Assembly (NCBI GenBank): GCA_022702705.1
Contig: CM040439.1
Span: forward strand, 31,870,930 to 31,934,929
Reading direction: 5' to 3'
From: Papilionanthe hookeriana x Papilionanthe teres
Lineage: Eukaryota > Streptophyta > Magnoliopsida > Asparagales > Orchidaceae
Length of the DNA stretch: 64,000 bases
The position numbers were made by a program, and so were the translations under genes. Below, piece by piece: positions 34,550 to 45,900 of this stretch. How positions within the stretch are numbered: position 1 is the first letter of the stretch; the number at the start of each line of letters is the position of its first letter. The notes beneath the pieces are model-generated. The model ran no database searches. It was not told the origin of the DNA and saw only the letters and a program-made list of their open reading frames with translations.

Positions 34550-35599
34550 TAATAAAGCTTTATCAGTAGCTCGCGTTTTAGCTTCCTAGTCCTATCATGT
34601 ACTTTGGAGGAATGGGTTCAAACTGCTTCCATAACTCATTTGTTCGGATGGTTTCAAGATTTAGCTCATACCATGAGTACTCATTATCTTAACATCTTTT
34701 TTCTTTCACTTCAATTGATTTTCTGTTGAATTTACAATCCAACTCCTACACAGGGATGCAGCGTCCTCCAAACCCATTTGATGATTTTATATAGTCAAAT
34801 CAGCCCACAAATATCCAATATCTCAAAATGCCAACCACAAGAGTCAAACAAAACAGTGAAAGTTCTAAACCAAACCATTTTCAATAATTTAAAACAAATT
34901 CAACAGTTTAAGTTAATTTTTTTATTAAATTAAATGTAATAAGTAATCTCATCATTTTAATAAGGCTAGGATAAGAATAATTTATTTTTTATCTTAAATA
35001 TTATTTTTCTTTATAAGATGACTAATTGTACAACATTTAAGTACAATCCTCTTTTATAGGAGTTTTCTGAGTGGATCCCTCCAAGAAGCATACCCAGAAT
35101 TTTCCCTTCATCTCTGTTTTTCATCCGCACTAATAGTTCAAGAAAATTCACTACTTCCCTTCGAGCCTCCTAAATGTGACGCACTGGCCAAGAACATGTT
35201 GGCAGACATATAATTTCTATTGGTCAAAGGGAAAGCAAGTTCTTCTCAAATAATCACAATGAAATCCTAACCATTTTGATGGCATCAAAGCTGCCCAACA
35301 GTTATATTGGCCTCCTTGCAATTGCTTGCAAAAAGGAAAATAGCTGCATGCCTTTAGACCAATGATTAACAAAGGAATAAGGGATCTAATGTCACGCTAA
35401 AGATCAACGAATATGAGGTGGTCCTCAAAGACTAATCGGACCAAGCATCTATGATTGAGTTTTCAGTTTAACATGACCAAAGATCGATGAAGCTAACCAA
35501 TTCATCTGCATCCTTTTTAAATACCTTCTTGAAAAGTTATCGATACCAGAATCAACATGCAAATAAGGTGAGGAGAAACACACACAACCACTAGTAATT
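33418..35599. other. Upstream intron or intergenic DNA
   Basis: I searched the minus strand here for the preceding SRFR1 TPR exon (expected to end in a GLLLHGMG-like motif) and did not find it. The stretch is AT-rich, with a few transposon-like frames that could not be named. Confidence 0.5.
34502..34557. repeat. (AAT)n microsatellite
   Basis: About 18 trinucleotide units, one of them changed to AAC near the right end. Confidence 0.95.
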
Positions 35600-36159
35600 T
35601 TAGAGTAGCCAGAAATTGAAAATACAACAAACTGAAAACCATATATTAATAGGAAATATGAGGCAATAGGGTGTAGGTGATGTCGGTTATGGCTTGGACC
35701 TCGAGGGTGGTGGCAAGAAGGTGGCTAGCAAGCTGGAAGGGGAGGGCAGAAATACAGTTTTTGTCCCTAGGCGGCGACAACATGTTGGACACCAAAAACA
35801 ACAAGTTTCCAATTTTTTGAATGGTGAAAACATACCAACAATGAGGGGGATGTGTTAATGATGCGAGAAAGGATAGGGAAAGGTATATGAAGGATAAACA
35901 CCATTTGGAGATCAAGATACAAACGAAGAACCACTTGGAATCCTAGGATACAACCTGAAGAGAGAGAATGCCGACAACTGTCCCAAAGTAAATCACAAAA
36001 AAACAGAACCCTAAACACCAACAAAAGCAAATATATATTCCTAGATAAGTAGGAGTATGCCCTCTCTTAAAAAAGGGGACACTCCTAAGACTAAAAGGTC
36101 TGCTAGCCCTCAATATCCTTGGATCGAACCGGTCCAGGTAAATAAGATGCCCCTCTTCA
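35600..36159 (-). repeat. 3' LTR of a minus-strand gypsy
   Basis: It is alignable with the 3' LTR at 18421-19304 and its flank. The pol-side boundary resembles 'cccctcttca' against 'gccccgcgtca', followed by similar C-terminal coding DNA. Shared words include tatattaat near the U5 end. The outer (left) end is not sharply defined. Confidence 0.65.
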
Positions 36160-37059
36160 GTCTCCTGAGTTTGGAGGAGTTTCGACTTTATCAGTCAAAG
36201 CTTCTCTCCTCATAGTATGGAGCCAGGTTGACCATGCAGAAGATAGTGGAAATGTTGTAATCTCTCAGTAAATCAATCTTGTAAGAATTTTCATTCAAAT
36301 TCTTGAGGATCCTGAAAATTACATCTGCTCTGGATTTGAGATTCCCAAGAGATCATGCGAGAAACATTTATTTTTTCAATCTGATCCACACTAGATCTAA
36401 CTCCTAAAAAATCACCTTCGTTCTGGTTTTATTAGTTTACTAATGGTATTTGTGGCTCTGCTTGGTGATCACTCTCTAGCTTATGTAGTCTCTGAATCTC
36501 CTGTACTCTGGCCTTAATATCCACAAGAACCTTTGTAGCAAGAAGAAGTGGTACTCAAGTGGGGTAAGTTGGTTATGTCCATACACAATGTATTCCTAGT
36601 AGTCTGACTTACGGAGTTATTTGTAAGAAAATTAGTTTGGGTTAGAATTAGATCCCACAGTTTGATGTTCTTCCCTATAGAGCACCTCAAAGATTCCCCA
36701 AACTCTAGTTCACCACTTTTGTCTAACCATGTGTCTATGAGTGTGTTGTTGAGTTGAATTGAAACTTAGTATCAAAATTCCTCATAAAATTCTCCAAAAT
36801 TCGTTTAAGAACTTGACATCCCTATCATAAATAATAATCATTGGTATCCAATAAAGTCTCACTATCTCCTTGAAATACAAGACAATTACATTTAGTCTCC
36901 CATGGCAAAGTAAAAAATGAGCCATCTTTAAAAACTTATCAACCACTACCATCACTGAATCCTTATTACACTGTCCTGGGAAGACTCACAACAAAATTTA
37001 TACTAACATCCAACCATGGAGCCTCTGGTACTAGTAATAGTGTGTATAGCCCTGTATGC
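36160..37059 (-). pseudogene. Gypsy integrase core and C-terminal module (part 1)
   Basis: The minus strand reads TGLYTLLLVPEAPWLDV at about 37030-36980, followed by an S-I-N-F-V-V-S-L-P block (first catalytic Asp replaced by Asn). The integrase core continues to about 36560, then comes the C-terminal module, 36220-36330, similar to 19302-19530. Stops are frequent. The coding sequence resumes at 42245 beyond the 5180-bp LTR: the zinc-finger motif C-G-V-C-H-L-T-K joins this segment. Confidence 0.8.
37055..37059. repeat. TSD of the left giant LTR (tatgc)
   Basis: The same five bases occur at 42240-42244, exactly flanking the TG...CA element between them. Confidence 0.85.
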
Positions 37060-40000
37060 TGTTGACCTCACTTTTGTCGAGGTTTAGTTTTCTTCATAGG
37101 ATTTAGGGTTCTAGCTTTAAAAGCTTCTCCGACGATCTTAGATTCCTAGCAATGGGCCCACCTCGTTTTAGAACGTTCGAAGCCACTTCATCACTCTTTT
37201 GGAGTCCCGGACGAAATTTCGTACATCTAGCTCATAGCAGGTTGGAATTGACGTTAGGAATCCAAATTGAGTCCCCATAGGATCACCGGACATTAGGACA
37301 GCCTCGTGCACGTTTTTGCATGCCACCGCACACTGAAGTCCTCGATTCGCGACCTCGACGCTTTCGATCTCGACGACGGATCAAAGCCGAAGTCGAACGC
37401 CGGGACGAGCGACGTCGAGTCGAATTTCAGAGAAGATCAGATTTGACGCACTTTCGACCCGACCGACGACGAAGTTGTCCGAACGACCTCGGATCGCGAA
37501 AAAGACTGCGCCGATGCGTCCGGAATGTCGAATTTGCTAGGGAAGGATAATAATTTGCTACGTTTCTGAGCGCGAATAAACAACACGAGATTCAATCTGA
37601 TTTAATAAAATAAATCAATAAAATAAATTTTCTTTTATTTTAAATCCTTAAAACCTAATTCCCTGACTCGCGCACACGCCCGAGCCTCCAATTTCACTCC
37701 CCCCTCTCGGTCCGATCGAACAACCGTTTGCCCTGGCTCCCGCGGCTCCTTGCGCGACTTCAATCCAGGTCCCAACTATGCCTCGCCACTTCCCCTGGCT
37801 CTGCTCGTTACAGGTCCTTTCGGCATTCCCCGCCGCCACTCCCGCTTCCTGTCGCCGATCTTTTCTGCGGCATTTGTTGCCACTTCTCCCGCCTCCTTCC
37901 ACTTCAGCCGACCTCTCCAGGTAGGCATGCGTGGCTTCTCTTTCTTTTGGCTGGCTATATAAGTCTCTCTTAAGGTTAGGGTTGGGGTTGGCTGATTTTC
38001 TCTTTAAGGGGGTGCTGCCATTTCTCTCCTCTTGCCTTGCTCTTCTTGTGTGAGTGTGTGTTCTGGGCTTGAGGAAAGCTTAGCCCTAGCTAAGAAGGAA
38101 GAAGAGGTCTTGCATTTTCTTTTTTGCTCAGTTGGTATGCTCGAGCCTTGAGGCTGCTCGGCATTTGGTTCGGTTTGCTTGTCGGCTTACCCGAGCCTCT
38201 TTCTCCTTGTCTTCGTTCGACCTATCTGGTAACCCCTCTCCCCTTCCTGTCTTTCTCGGTTGTGCTTGCCGTGGCTTGTAGCTTGCTCTGTTTGACCCGG
38301 TGCTTCCTGTTGGTTGGTTCGGCTAGCCGTTCCTTCATTTACTGTTAGCATGCTTGTCCTTTCTTTTTAATATGAAAAAAGGATCCTCCCCTCCTCCTTA
38401 GTGGCATGATAGTTCTTTTCTTGTTTGAATGGAGAGGGGAAGGAGGGAAAATGTGCTTAGCTAATGCTTTATCTTGCAAATTTCTCTAATCTCTTGTCTT
38501 TTCCTTTCTTAAAAAAAAAAGAAAAAGAAAGGTGTTTATACAATAGTATCACATATGCTTTGCTTTTGTATTGGACATGGATTTATAGTTGAAGATAGCA
38601 TGCTTTACACTTCGTAGTTTGAAATAGCATGCTTTACACTTCTCATTTTACTCCTACATAATAATGTGCTCCATTTTTGAGGGCTTATGCATGTTATTTC
38701 TTGTGGATAGCATGTTTGAGAGCTATTGTGAACTTCTTCTGTTATATGGATGGCTCTTCTAGCTAGTCTTGCACATTGTTTAGTCCCATAAATTTGTGGC
38801 TATGTTTAGCATAAAAAAGGGGGTTTTCTTTCAAAAATTTAAAGATGGGGATGACTTTTATGAGACTTGGAGGCCTTTAAGTGCTTGGGGGATGAAATGA
38901 GATATTTCTTTTTAATACATGAAGGCGGGGTAATTTCTTTTGTGATGTTTGGAGTAGTGTATTCCCTCTCCGATTCATATTATTAGTTCTATTTTGATTG
39001 GTTATTTTGGGAGGATAGAAAAAAGGAACATGTTTTAGATCTTCTCCTTTCTTTATGCAAGCATTGAAAGTGGTAACTTGGTTTAAATAATATCTATGCA
39101 AGTTGAGATTTGTGACTTATAAGGGACTTACATATATCATTAGATTCATCTATTTGAAGGCTTGAGCATTGAAAACTTTTCTGGAAAGCACCTCTTTTGA
39201 CTAATGCATATGTGAAGGAATTGAGGTCATGGTCTTGTGCTTGAGCTGCTCGGTTTTGCCCCTAGCTGGGCCATTTTTCTGCCCTTTGAGCTGCTCGGTT
39301 TTGCCCCTTGTTCTTTGGCTGGATTGTCCCCCTGTTGTCTCTCGGTTTTGCCCTTCTTTGGTGATTTGCCTCTTTCGTTGTTTCTCGGTTTTGCCCACTG
39401 GTAGGTTATTTTTACACGCTTTGAATGGATGGTTTTACCCTTTTGGTGTTCTCGGTTTGGCCCTTTTAGTGGGCTCGAGTCCCCTTTAGGTTGGACTTGC
39501 GTTTTGATTTTTCTTTGGACTTGTATTTTAGTATTTGAGGGGCTTAAATTATAACACTTATTGGACTTATACCTGTGGCATTTGGGAATGCAGTTTTGGC
39601 ATTTGTATCGGATTTTGTGTTGGATTTACATAGTTGTTTTCTGCAGTTGAGTCTGAAACTTTCTTTAGCGAGTAATGCAGAGTGCGGAGACTTTGTCGGT
39701 GACTTTATGTCGTTTTCGTTCTTTCTTGCGTTACTTGAAAAAAGTGAGTGTTTTTCTGCAGGGTACAGTCATGCATCATCTCCGAGAGTGTCGACGTTTC
39801 TTTAGGTCTTTGTAGGTCATGTAAGGACGGTCGGGAGTCCAGAGTGATTGACTTGCTTTGATTGGTGTTGGGAATCAGTTCACCTCTTTTACAAAAATTG
39901 CGTTAGGTGGACTGCTTTCTTCTCTCTTCTTTCATTGATCCATCATCCCTTGATTTTCTCCTTGCTTATTGGTTCAATGTCCGCACCTATAGGGGACGTG

Positions 40001-42239
40001 TATGTCTGCACATATAGCCCCTTTAGGCTATATGTGGGGCCATCAAGCAAAGCTGTAAGTAGGGTGGTTGGGATTAGGACGACGACGATAATGCTTATGT
40101 GTGCCTAAAAAAGAGGGTTTAGAATAACATCCCCATGCCAGTGCGTAAAATCTTCATTGGAGTCGAGGCTCGGGATCGACGATACTTGTTCGCCGAATCT
40201 TGTAGAAGATTATTGCCGCAAATACTGCTCAAGTTGTTAGTAGTCACAGTTCGATTAGGGTGATTAGCGCAATGATGTATCTACTTTATAAAATAAAAAA
40301 TATATATACTTTCGCGATGAAGCTTTTCTACGAAGAAATTACTTACTACTTATAAAATTTTATATGCATACGAAATAGAAATGAATGATGATTAGCAAGG
40401 TCACGGTTAATTCACTCGAGTCGAGGTTAGGATCGCCTTTGTAGGGTGTCGGTCCGTGCATCTCTTGTCCGAGATTGGGAAGCACACGATCTAGCTTCGA
40501 GTCCTTCCTTGCTACATGCTTATGGTCCTTTTCGAATGCTCTATGAGCTTTCTTACGGTCCTCCGTGAGTTTAGCGGGACACCTGTGAGTTTCTTCTTTT
40601 AGAGTTTTTGTGGTTTTCGCTACGACTTTGTTTTATTTTCGTTCGTGATTTTATTCGAGGTTTTCCACGGAAGTTCTTTTCTTTCTTTCTCGATTTTCTT
40701 TGTTTTCCTGTCGCCTTTCTTTTGGGTTTGTTCCCAGATTTTACACCTCGCTTTTCCTGCACGTACGGTAGTGCCCCTAGTTAGTCAGGTTTTCCTTACT
40801 AGGTTCACTCTTGTTCTTTTCTTGTGTTGACGCCTTTTCTGCAGGAAACAATAAAGTGATAATAATAAACATGTAACAATACATCGCGTGGTGATCAGTA
40901 GCCTACTGATACACTTGCATGACCTTTTTAATTCTTTCCTTTCTTGCTTTACATGCTTTCTTTCTACAGTACTGCACATCGTTGATTCAAGCATGTTTTA
41001 CTTGATACGGTGCATATTCTTGCTAGCGTAGTATGTTTATTTCCGTAAGCATGTAGTCATAACTAGTGTAGCGTGTTTATTCTTAGCGTAACATGTTTAC
41101 TGCATGGCATACTTCAGCATAACTTGCTTGTGATGTCGCTGTCATGTTATTCACTATAACGTGTTCGTAGTGTACCTATTTTTCTACTTTTCTTTTCTCT
41201 TGCTCACTATCACATTGTATAGCACATCTCATGTTACACGATAAAAATGATAACAATAATAATAATAATGAAATAAAACGATTTTTATGTTCACTTTAAA
41301 ATTAAACTTTAAATCTAAACTGCGATCTTACTACGACGTGGAGCTTGGAGCACGGTGTGCAACACGGTCATCTTCATCAGCAAAATTAGTGTCGACATCA
41401 GCAAAACCATTCATTAGTTTAAATATGCCATGTAGGACTTGAGGTAGTCGGCTAGTGCGACATAAATCCTCACATGATTCTTTTAGGCGCTGCACGAGCG
41501 TTGTTGTGCGATATAAGCTACTAACTCGGCTTAGGATTCGAAGTCATCGTCGATACGGCGTAAATCCTCACTATCTTTCGAGTTATTCGCATAATCGGGT
41601 GATTATGTAAATGTAATTCACATAATTAATTGGCGAGGATTGAAACTTAAATAAATTCATTTCAAAATTTAAAATTCAACATTAGGATAGTGCGGAAGTC
41701 GTCGAGGTTCTCATCGAGATCCAGTGACATCCACTCTCTCTTCGCTTTGGATTCCTATAAAAATGTTCCGATCTTGCGCCTTTACATATTGGATTTTACT
41801 ACTATGACTTTGTTGAAAGCACTAGCTTTTGATTTCATGAAGATAGAAACCACGATCTAAATCGAGAGTTCTCCGAGGTGATTTCGATCATTTGAGAGGT
41901 AATTGATTATAGGGGACTGCATGCATGGAAAGCTTTAAAGACACTTAGATAATATAAACGCTATTTAATTCTTTTTGTATTAAATAGGAGAATTTGTCGG
42001 TCCACATAAAGGTTCGCAGACCAGACGGATGTCATGAATTCTGTAGTTTATTTGATCGAGCGATATCGTTAAGTAGGGTATCTATTCTTCGGAATAGAAG
42101 CGTTACTTAAGATATGATGCTCGTTCACTCAAATTGTTGAACGAATGAGATCCGTCCATTCTCATATTTTAAAATTTTTTATTTTCAAAAATCGACATAC
42201 GTATATATTAAATTAAATTTTCAACTTTCAGGGCCGACA
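37060..42239 (+). mobile_element. Giant solo LTR, 5180 bp, plus orientation
   Basis: Begins TGTTGACCTCAC and ends GGGCCGACA. It has perfect 5-bp duplications (tatgc) on both sides. It interrupts the integrase zinc finger of the older gypsy: removing it and one TSD restores an alignable integrase segment. It contains no protein-coding domain. A TATA box (tatataag) lies at 37956-37963, about 900 bp from the start. A cluster of 'ctcggttttgcccc' repeats lies at 39247-39470. An inverted copy is at 42924-48315. LTRs of 5 kb are known from Ogre/TAT-type gypsy elements, but I cannot assign the family without its internal region. Confidence 0.9.
37956..37963 (+). promoter_or_regulatory. TATA box in the giant LTR
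   Basis: tatataag in a GGC-rich context, followed by a CTCTCTTAAGG initiator-like stretch. It is the best promoter candidate in this LTR. The inverted copy has a weaker cataaatat at about 47375-47383 (minus). Confidence 0.55.
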
Positions 42240-42923
42240 TATGCTGCCACTGATTCTTTGTCAGGTGACAAACTCCACACTGCCTGACATACCTCTTTGC
42301 ATCCCTTATACTCAGTTGGTCTCAATCTGTAAGCAAACCTGTTACGTAACATCAATTGAAGGATAAGGTTTATACTCTCTTAAGTAAGTTGTCAGCCATC
42401 AATTCTGAAAGTCAGCTAGTATTGCATGTATCTCAGTCCCCTCTAGGATGACTAAGGCCATCGCCACTGGGGCCTCCCACACTGATTATAAAAAGATGGC
42501 AAGTAGGAGCACGGTCTCCTCTTCAATGTGAGTGCCAACTCCACCATACTCCTTGGTGGGGAAAAGAACTATGTACTTCCACTCCTTCGTGGACAAGTAG
42601 ATGTTCTTCAACCAATCATGTTGAATCCTACTATCAAACTGTCATGAGCTCCTTAAGATAATGTGATAGGCATGGACACAACATCACACCATACCTGATC
42701 CTGCAGCTGGCCCCCGATAGACAACTCTATCATACATCGTTGATCCACTCATATCTCATTCTGCTTCTTCAACTAGGTCAAAGAATAGCATTGAGAATGC
42801 TTATCAGTAGTCAAGTTAACCTTCTTCATCATAAGAGTAGAAGCCACATTTTCAAAACTCCCTTCATCAATAATAATGTTGGATACTTCTCTCGCATAGT
42901 ACACCTAGTATGAAAGATGCAGT
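42240..42923 (-). pseudogene. Gypsy protease joined to integrase zinc finger; RT missing
   Basis: The minus strand from 42905 down reads I-F-H-T-R-C-T-M-R, then IIIDEGSFENVAS, the protease active site (usual IIDGGSC, here G to E) at 42859-42878. The later protease motifs (VDQRCMIELSIGGQ, VWCDVV) and the start of the linker ending ILADF follow. Only some 120 bases later comes the integrase zinc finger, RDAKRYVRQCGVCHLTKNQ, near 42300-42245. The complete RT and RNase H (about 1.3 kb) are missing. This 684-bp segment forms the loop between the two giant inverted LTRs. Confidence 0.8.
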
Positions 42924-45900
42924 TGTCGGCCGCTGAAAGCTTAAGATTTAATTTAATGTATATGTATATTAGTTTTGAAAATAAAACTTTAAATTTGAAA
43001 ATATGAGAACGAGAATGGACGGATCTAATTCGTTTAGCAGTTTGAATGAACGAGCATCATATCGCAAGTAACGCATCTACCTCGAGGAATAGACACCGGC
43101 TAACGATGATACGAACTCGATCAAATAAACTACGAATTTATGACATTCGTTACGAGTCTGCAACGTTATGTGAATCGACAAATTTCACTATTTAATACGA
43201 AAAGAATTAAATAGGGTTTATATACCTGTGTTCATAAAAGCTTCACATAGAGACGAGCCCATAGTGAATTGCCACCTCGAATGACGAAGTCGCTCGAGAG
43301 AAGCTCTCGATTTAGATCGGGGGTTCTATTTTCGTGAATTCGAAGGTAGGGTTTTCGAGGTAGTAGTAGGAAATCCGATAGGTGAAAGGCGCGATGTGGA
43401 ACGATTATTTCAGAGTCGACGAAAAGAGGTAGAGGACGTCGCGGATCTCGAGGAGAACCTCGATGACTCGCGACTATCACAATGTTGGGTTTTAAATTTT
43501 GGAAGCGAATTTATTTTAGTTTGATCCTTGTCAATTAATTATAGGAATTACGTTTACATGATCGACTGATTATGCGAATGACTGAAAGATAGGAGGATTT
43601 ATGTCGTCTCGGATGACGACACTCGGAATCACTAAGCGAGTTAGGACTTCATTACGCAGCAAGGTTGTGCAGAGCACAAAAGAACGGTGAGGATTTATGT
43701 CGTCTTGGCGGATTACCTCGAAGTCATATAGACTTGTTATTTAAACTAAAAAGTGGTTTTGTTGATGTAGACACGAGTTCCGTATTGAAGATGGTCGTCT
43801 TGCCTCGAAGTCGTGCTCAGTGCTTGCACGTCGTAATGAGTTGCGATTTAGATTTAAAGTTTAGGTTAAAGTGAACGTGCAAATTACTTTATTTCGTTTA
43901 TTATTATTATTATCATTACCATCGCAAACATGAGTGTCTTTGCAGTGACATGAGCATTAGTAAAAGAAAGCAGAAAAACAGGTACACATGAACATGCTAT
44001 AAAGAATAACAGGAAGCGAGCATCACAAAGCAAGTTATCTTAAGTATGTTATAGTAAACATCTTTATGTTAAGCGAAGTACATCTTACGGAAATAAAGCA
44101 TCTTCTACTGCTGTGAATATCTGTACTGTAACAAGTAAAACATGCTTCTTATAACGGTATAGAGTCTTTGAAAGTAAAAGCATGTAACGCGATAAAAGAA
44201 AGAAGTAAAAATGTCTTTACGAGTGTACGTAGGCTGATTAACCGCGGTTTATTGTTATCACGTTTATTGTTTTCGTTTTATTGTTTCTGCGAGAAAACGT
44301 GTCGACGACCGAAACAAGCGAGAGTGAACGTAGTAGGGAAAACACGGCTAAGTAGAGTGCTACCGTACGTGCGGGGAAAAACGAAGTGCGAAATCAGGAA
44401 TAAATCGAAAAGAAAGACGACGGAGAACAAAGAAAATTGCGAAAGAAAACAAAGAAAATCGAGAAAGAAAATAAAGAACATCAGTGGAAAACACTCGAAG
44501 AAAATCGCGAGCAAAGCAAAACAAGTCGTAGCGAAAACCCAAAACTCTAAAAGAAGAAACTCGAGTGTCCGCTAAACTCACGGAGGATGGTAAGAAAGCC
44601 ATGGGGCATCCGAAAGGACATAAGCGTGGTGGCGGGGAGGACTCGAGCTGGGCGTGTGATTTCCAATCTTGGACGAAAAGCTGGGACCGAGCACCTACGA
44701 GAGAGCGATCTAACTCGACTCGAATAATTTAGTGGACCTTTACTGGTTTTCGATTCATTTTAGTTTGCATGCATACAAATTTATAGGTGAAAGGTAATTT
44801 TGTTGTAGGTGGAAATTTTGTTGCAAAAATATTTTTATTTTTATAAAGTAAGTACGATCACGATAACTTAGCACTAATCGAGCTCAGAATTTCTAACGAG
44901 CTTAAGGGTATTAGTGGCAATGGTCTTGCGAAAATTGGCGAATAGTATCGTCGGTCCGAGCCGCGACTCGATAGAGATTTTACGCATTGGCGAAGGGGAT
45001 ACTTATTCTAAGCCTCTTTTTAAGCACACATAAGCGTTATTGTCGCCGTCTGACCCTAATCACCCTACTTACAGCCTTGCTTGATAGCCCCACATATAAC
45101 CTAAAAGGGGATTTATGTGCACACCTACACGTCCCCTGTAGGTGCGGACATTGAACCAAGAAGCGAGGAGAAAATCAAAGGACGGGGGAACAAGGAAAGA
45201 AAATAAGAGAAAGCAGTTCACCTAACACAATTCTCGTAAAAGAGGTGAACTAATTTTCAATAACAATCAAAGCAAGTGAATCACACCGGACTCCCGACCG
45301 TCCTTACGCGACCTATAAAGACATAAAGGAACATCGACACTCCCGGAGAGGATGAGGATTAGACCCTTAAGGAAAACACCCTCTCTTCCCAAGTAACGAC
45401 AATAAAGAATGAAAACGGACGTGAAGTCAGCGACAAAGCCCCAGACTCTGAGACCCTTGCTCGGGGTTCCTCCGAACTCCGAATACTTGCTAGAAAAGGC
45501 TAGACTCGACTAGGAAAAACGATCCAGTAAAGGTGACACGAAATTCCAAAACAAATGCTTAAGCGAGGCTCTCGAGTGCCGCGGATACGAAGTTCGACTC
45601 ATAAGTGTGATTCGAGGCACTCGACTATTAAAATACAAATCCAACAATAATTAAAGCACAGACCCAACATAAAGGGAACCCGAGCCATATAGAAATTGTG
45701 AAGAGGGAAGCTACAGGAACAGCAAGAACACAAAACCGAGCCCCCCCACCTGGCAGCAAAAGTCACAGAAACCGAGCCCACATGTCAAGTGCAAAGGGAG
45801 CAGCTGCAAGACAACGAGAATAAGCAAACCGAGCCCCCACCTTTAGTGCAATGGGGCTAGCTGCTAGGCAGCGAAGGAAACAAAAACCGAGCCCCCATAT

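Noticed and set aside
44168..44575. 135-codon Lys/Arg-rich frame
   Set aside because: It lies inside the giant LTR; the inverted copy has no matching frame and no motif is present.
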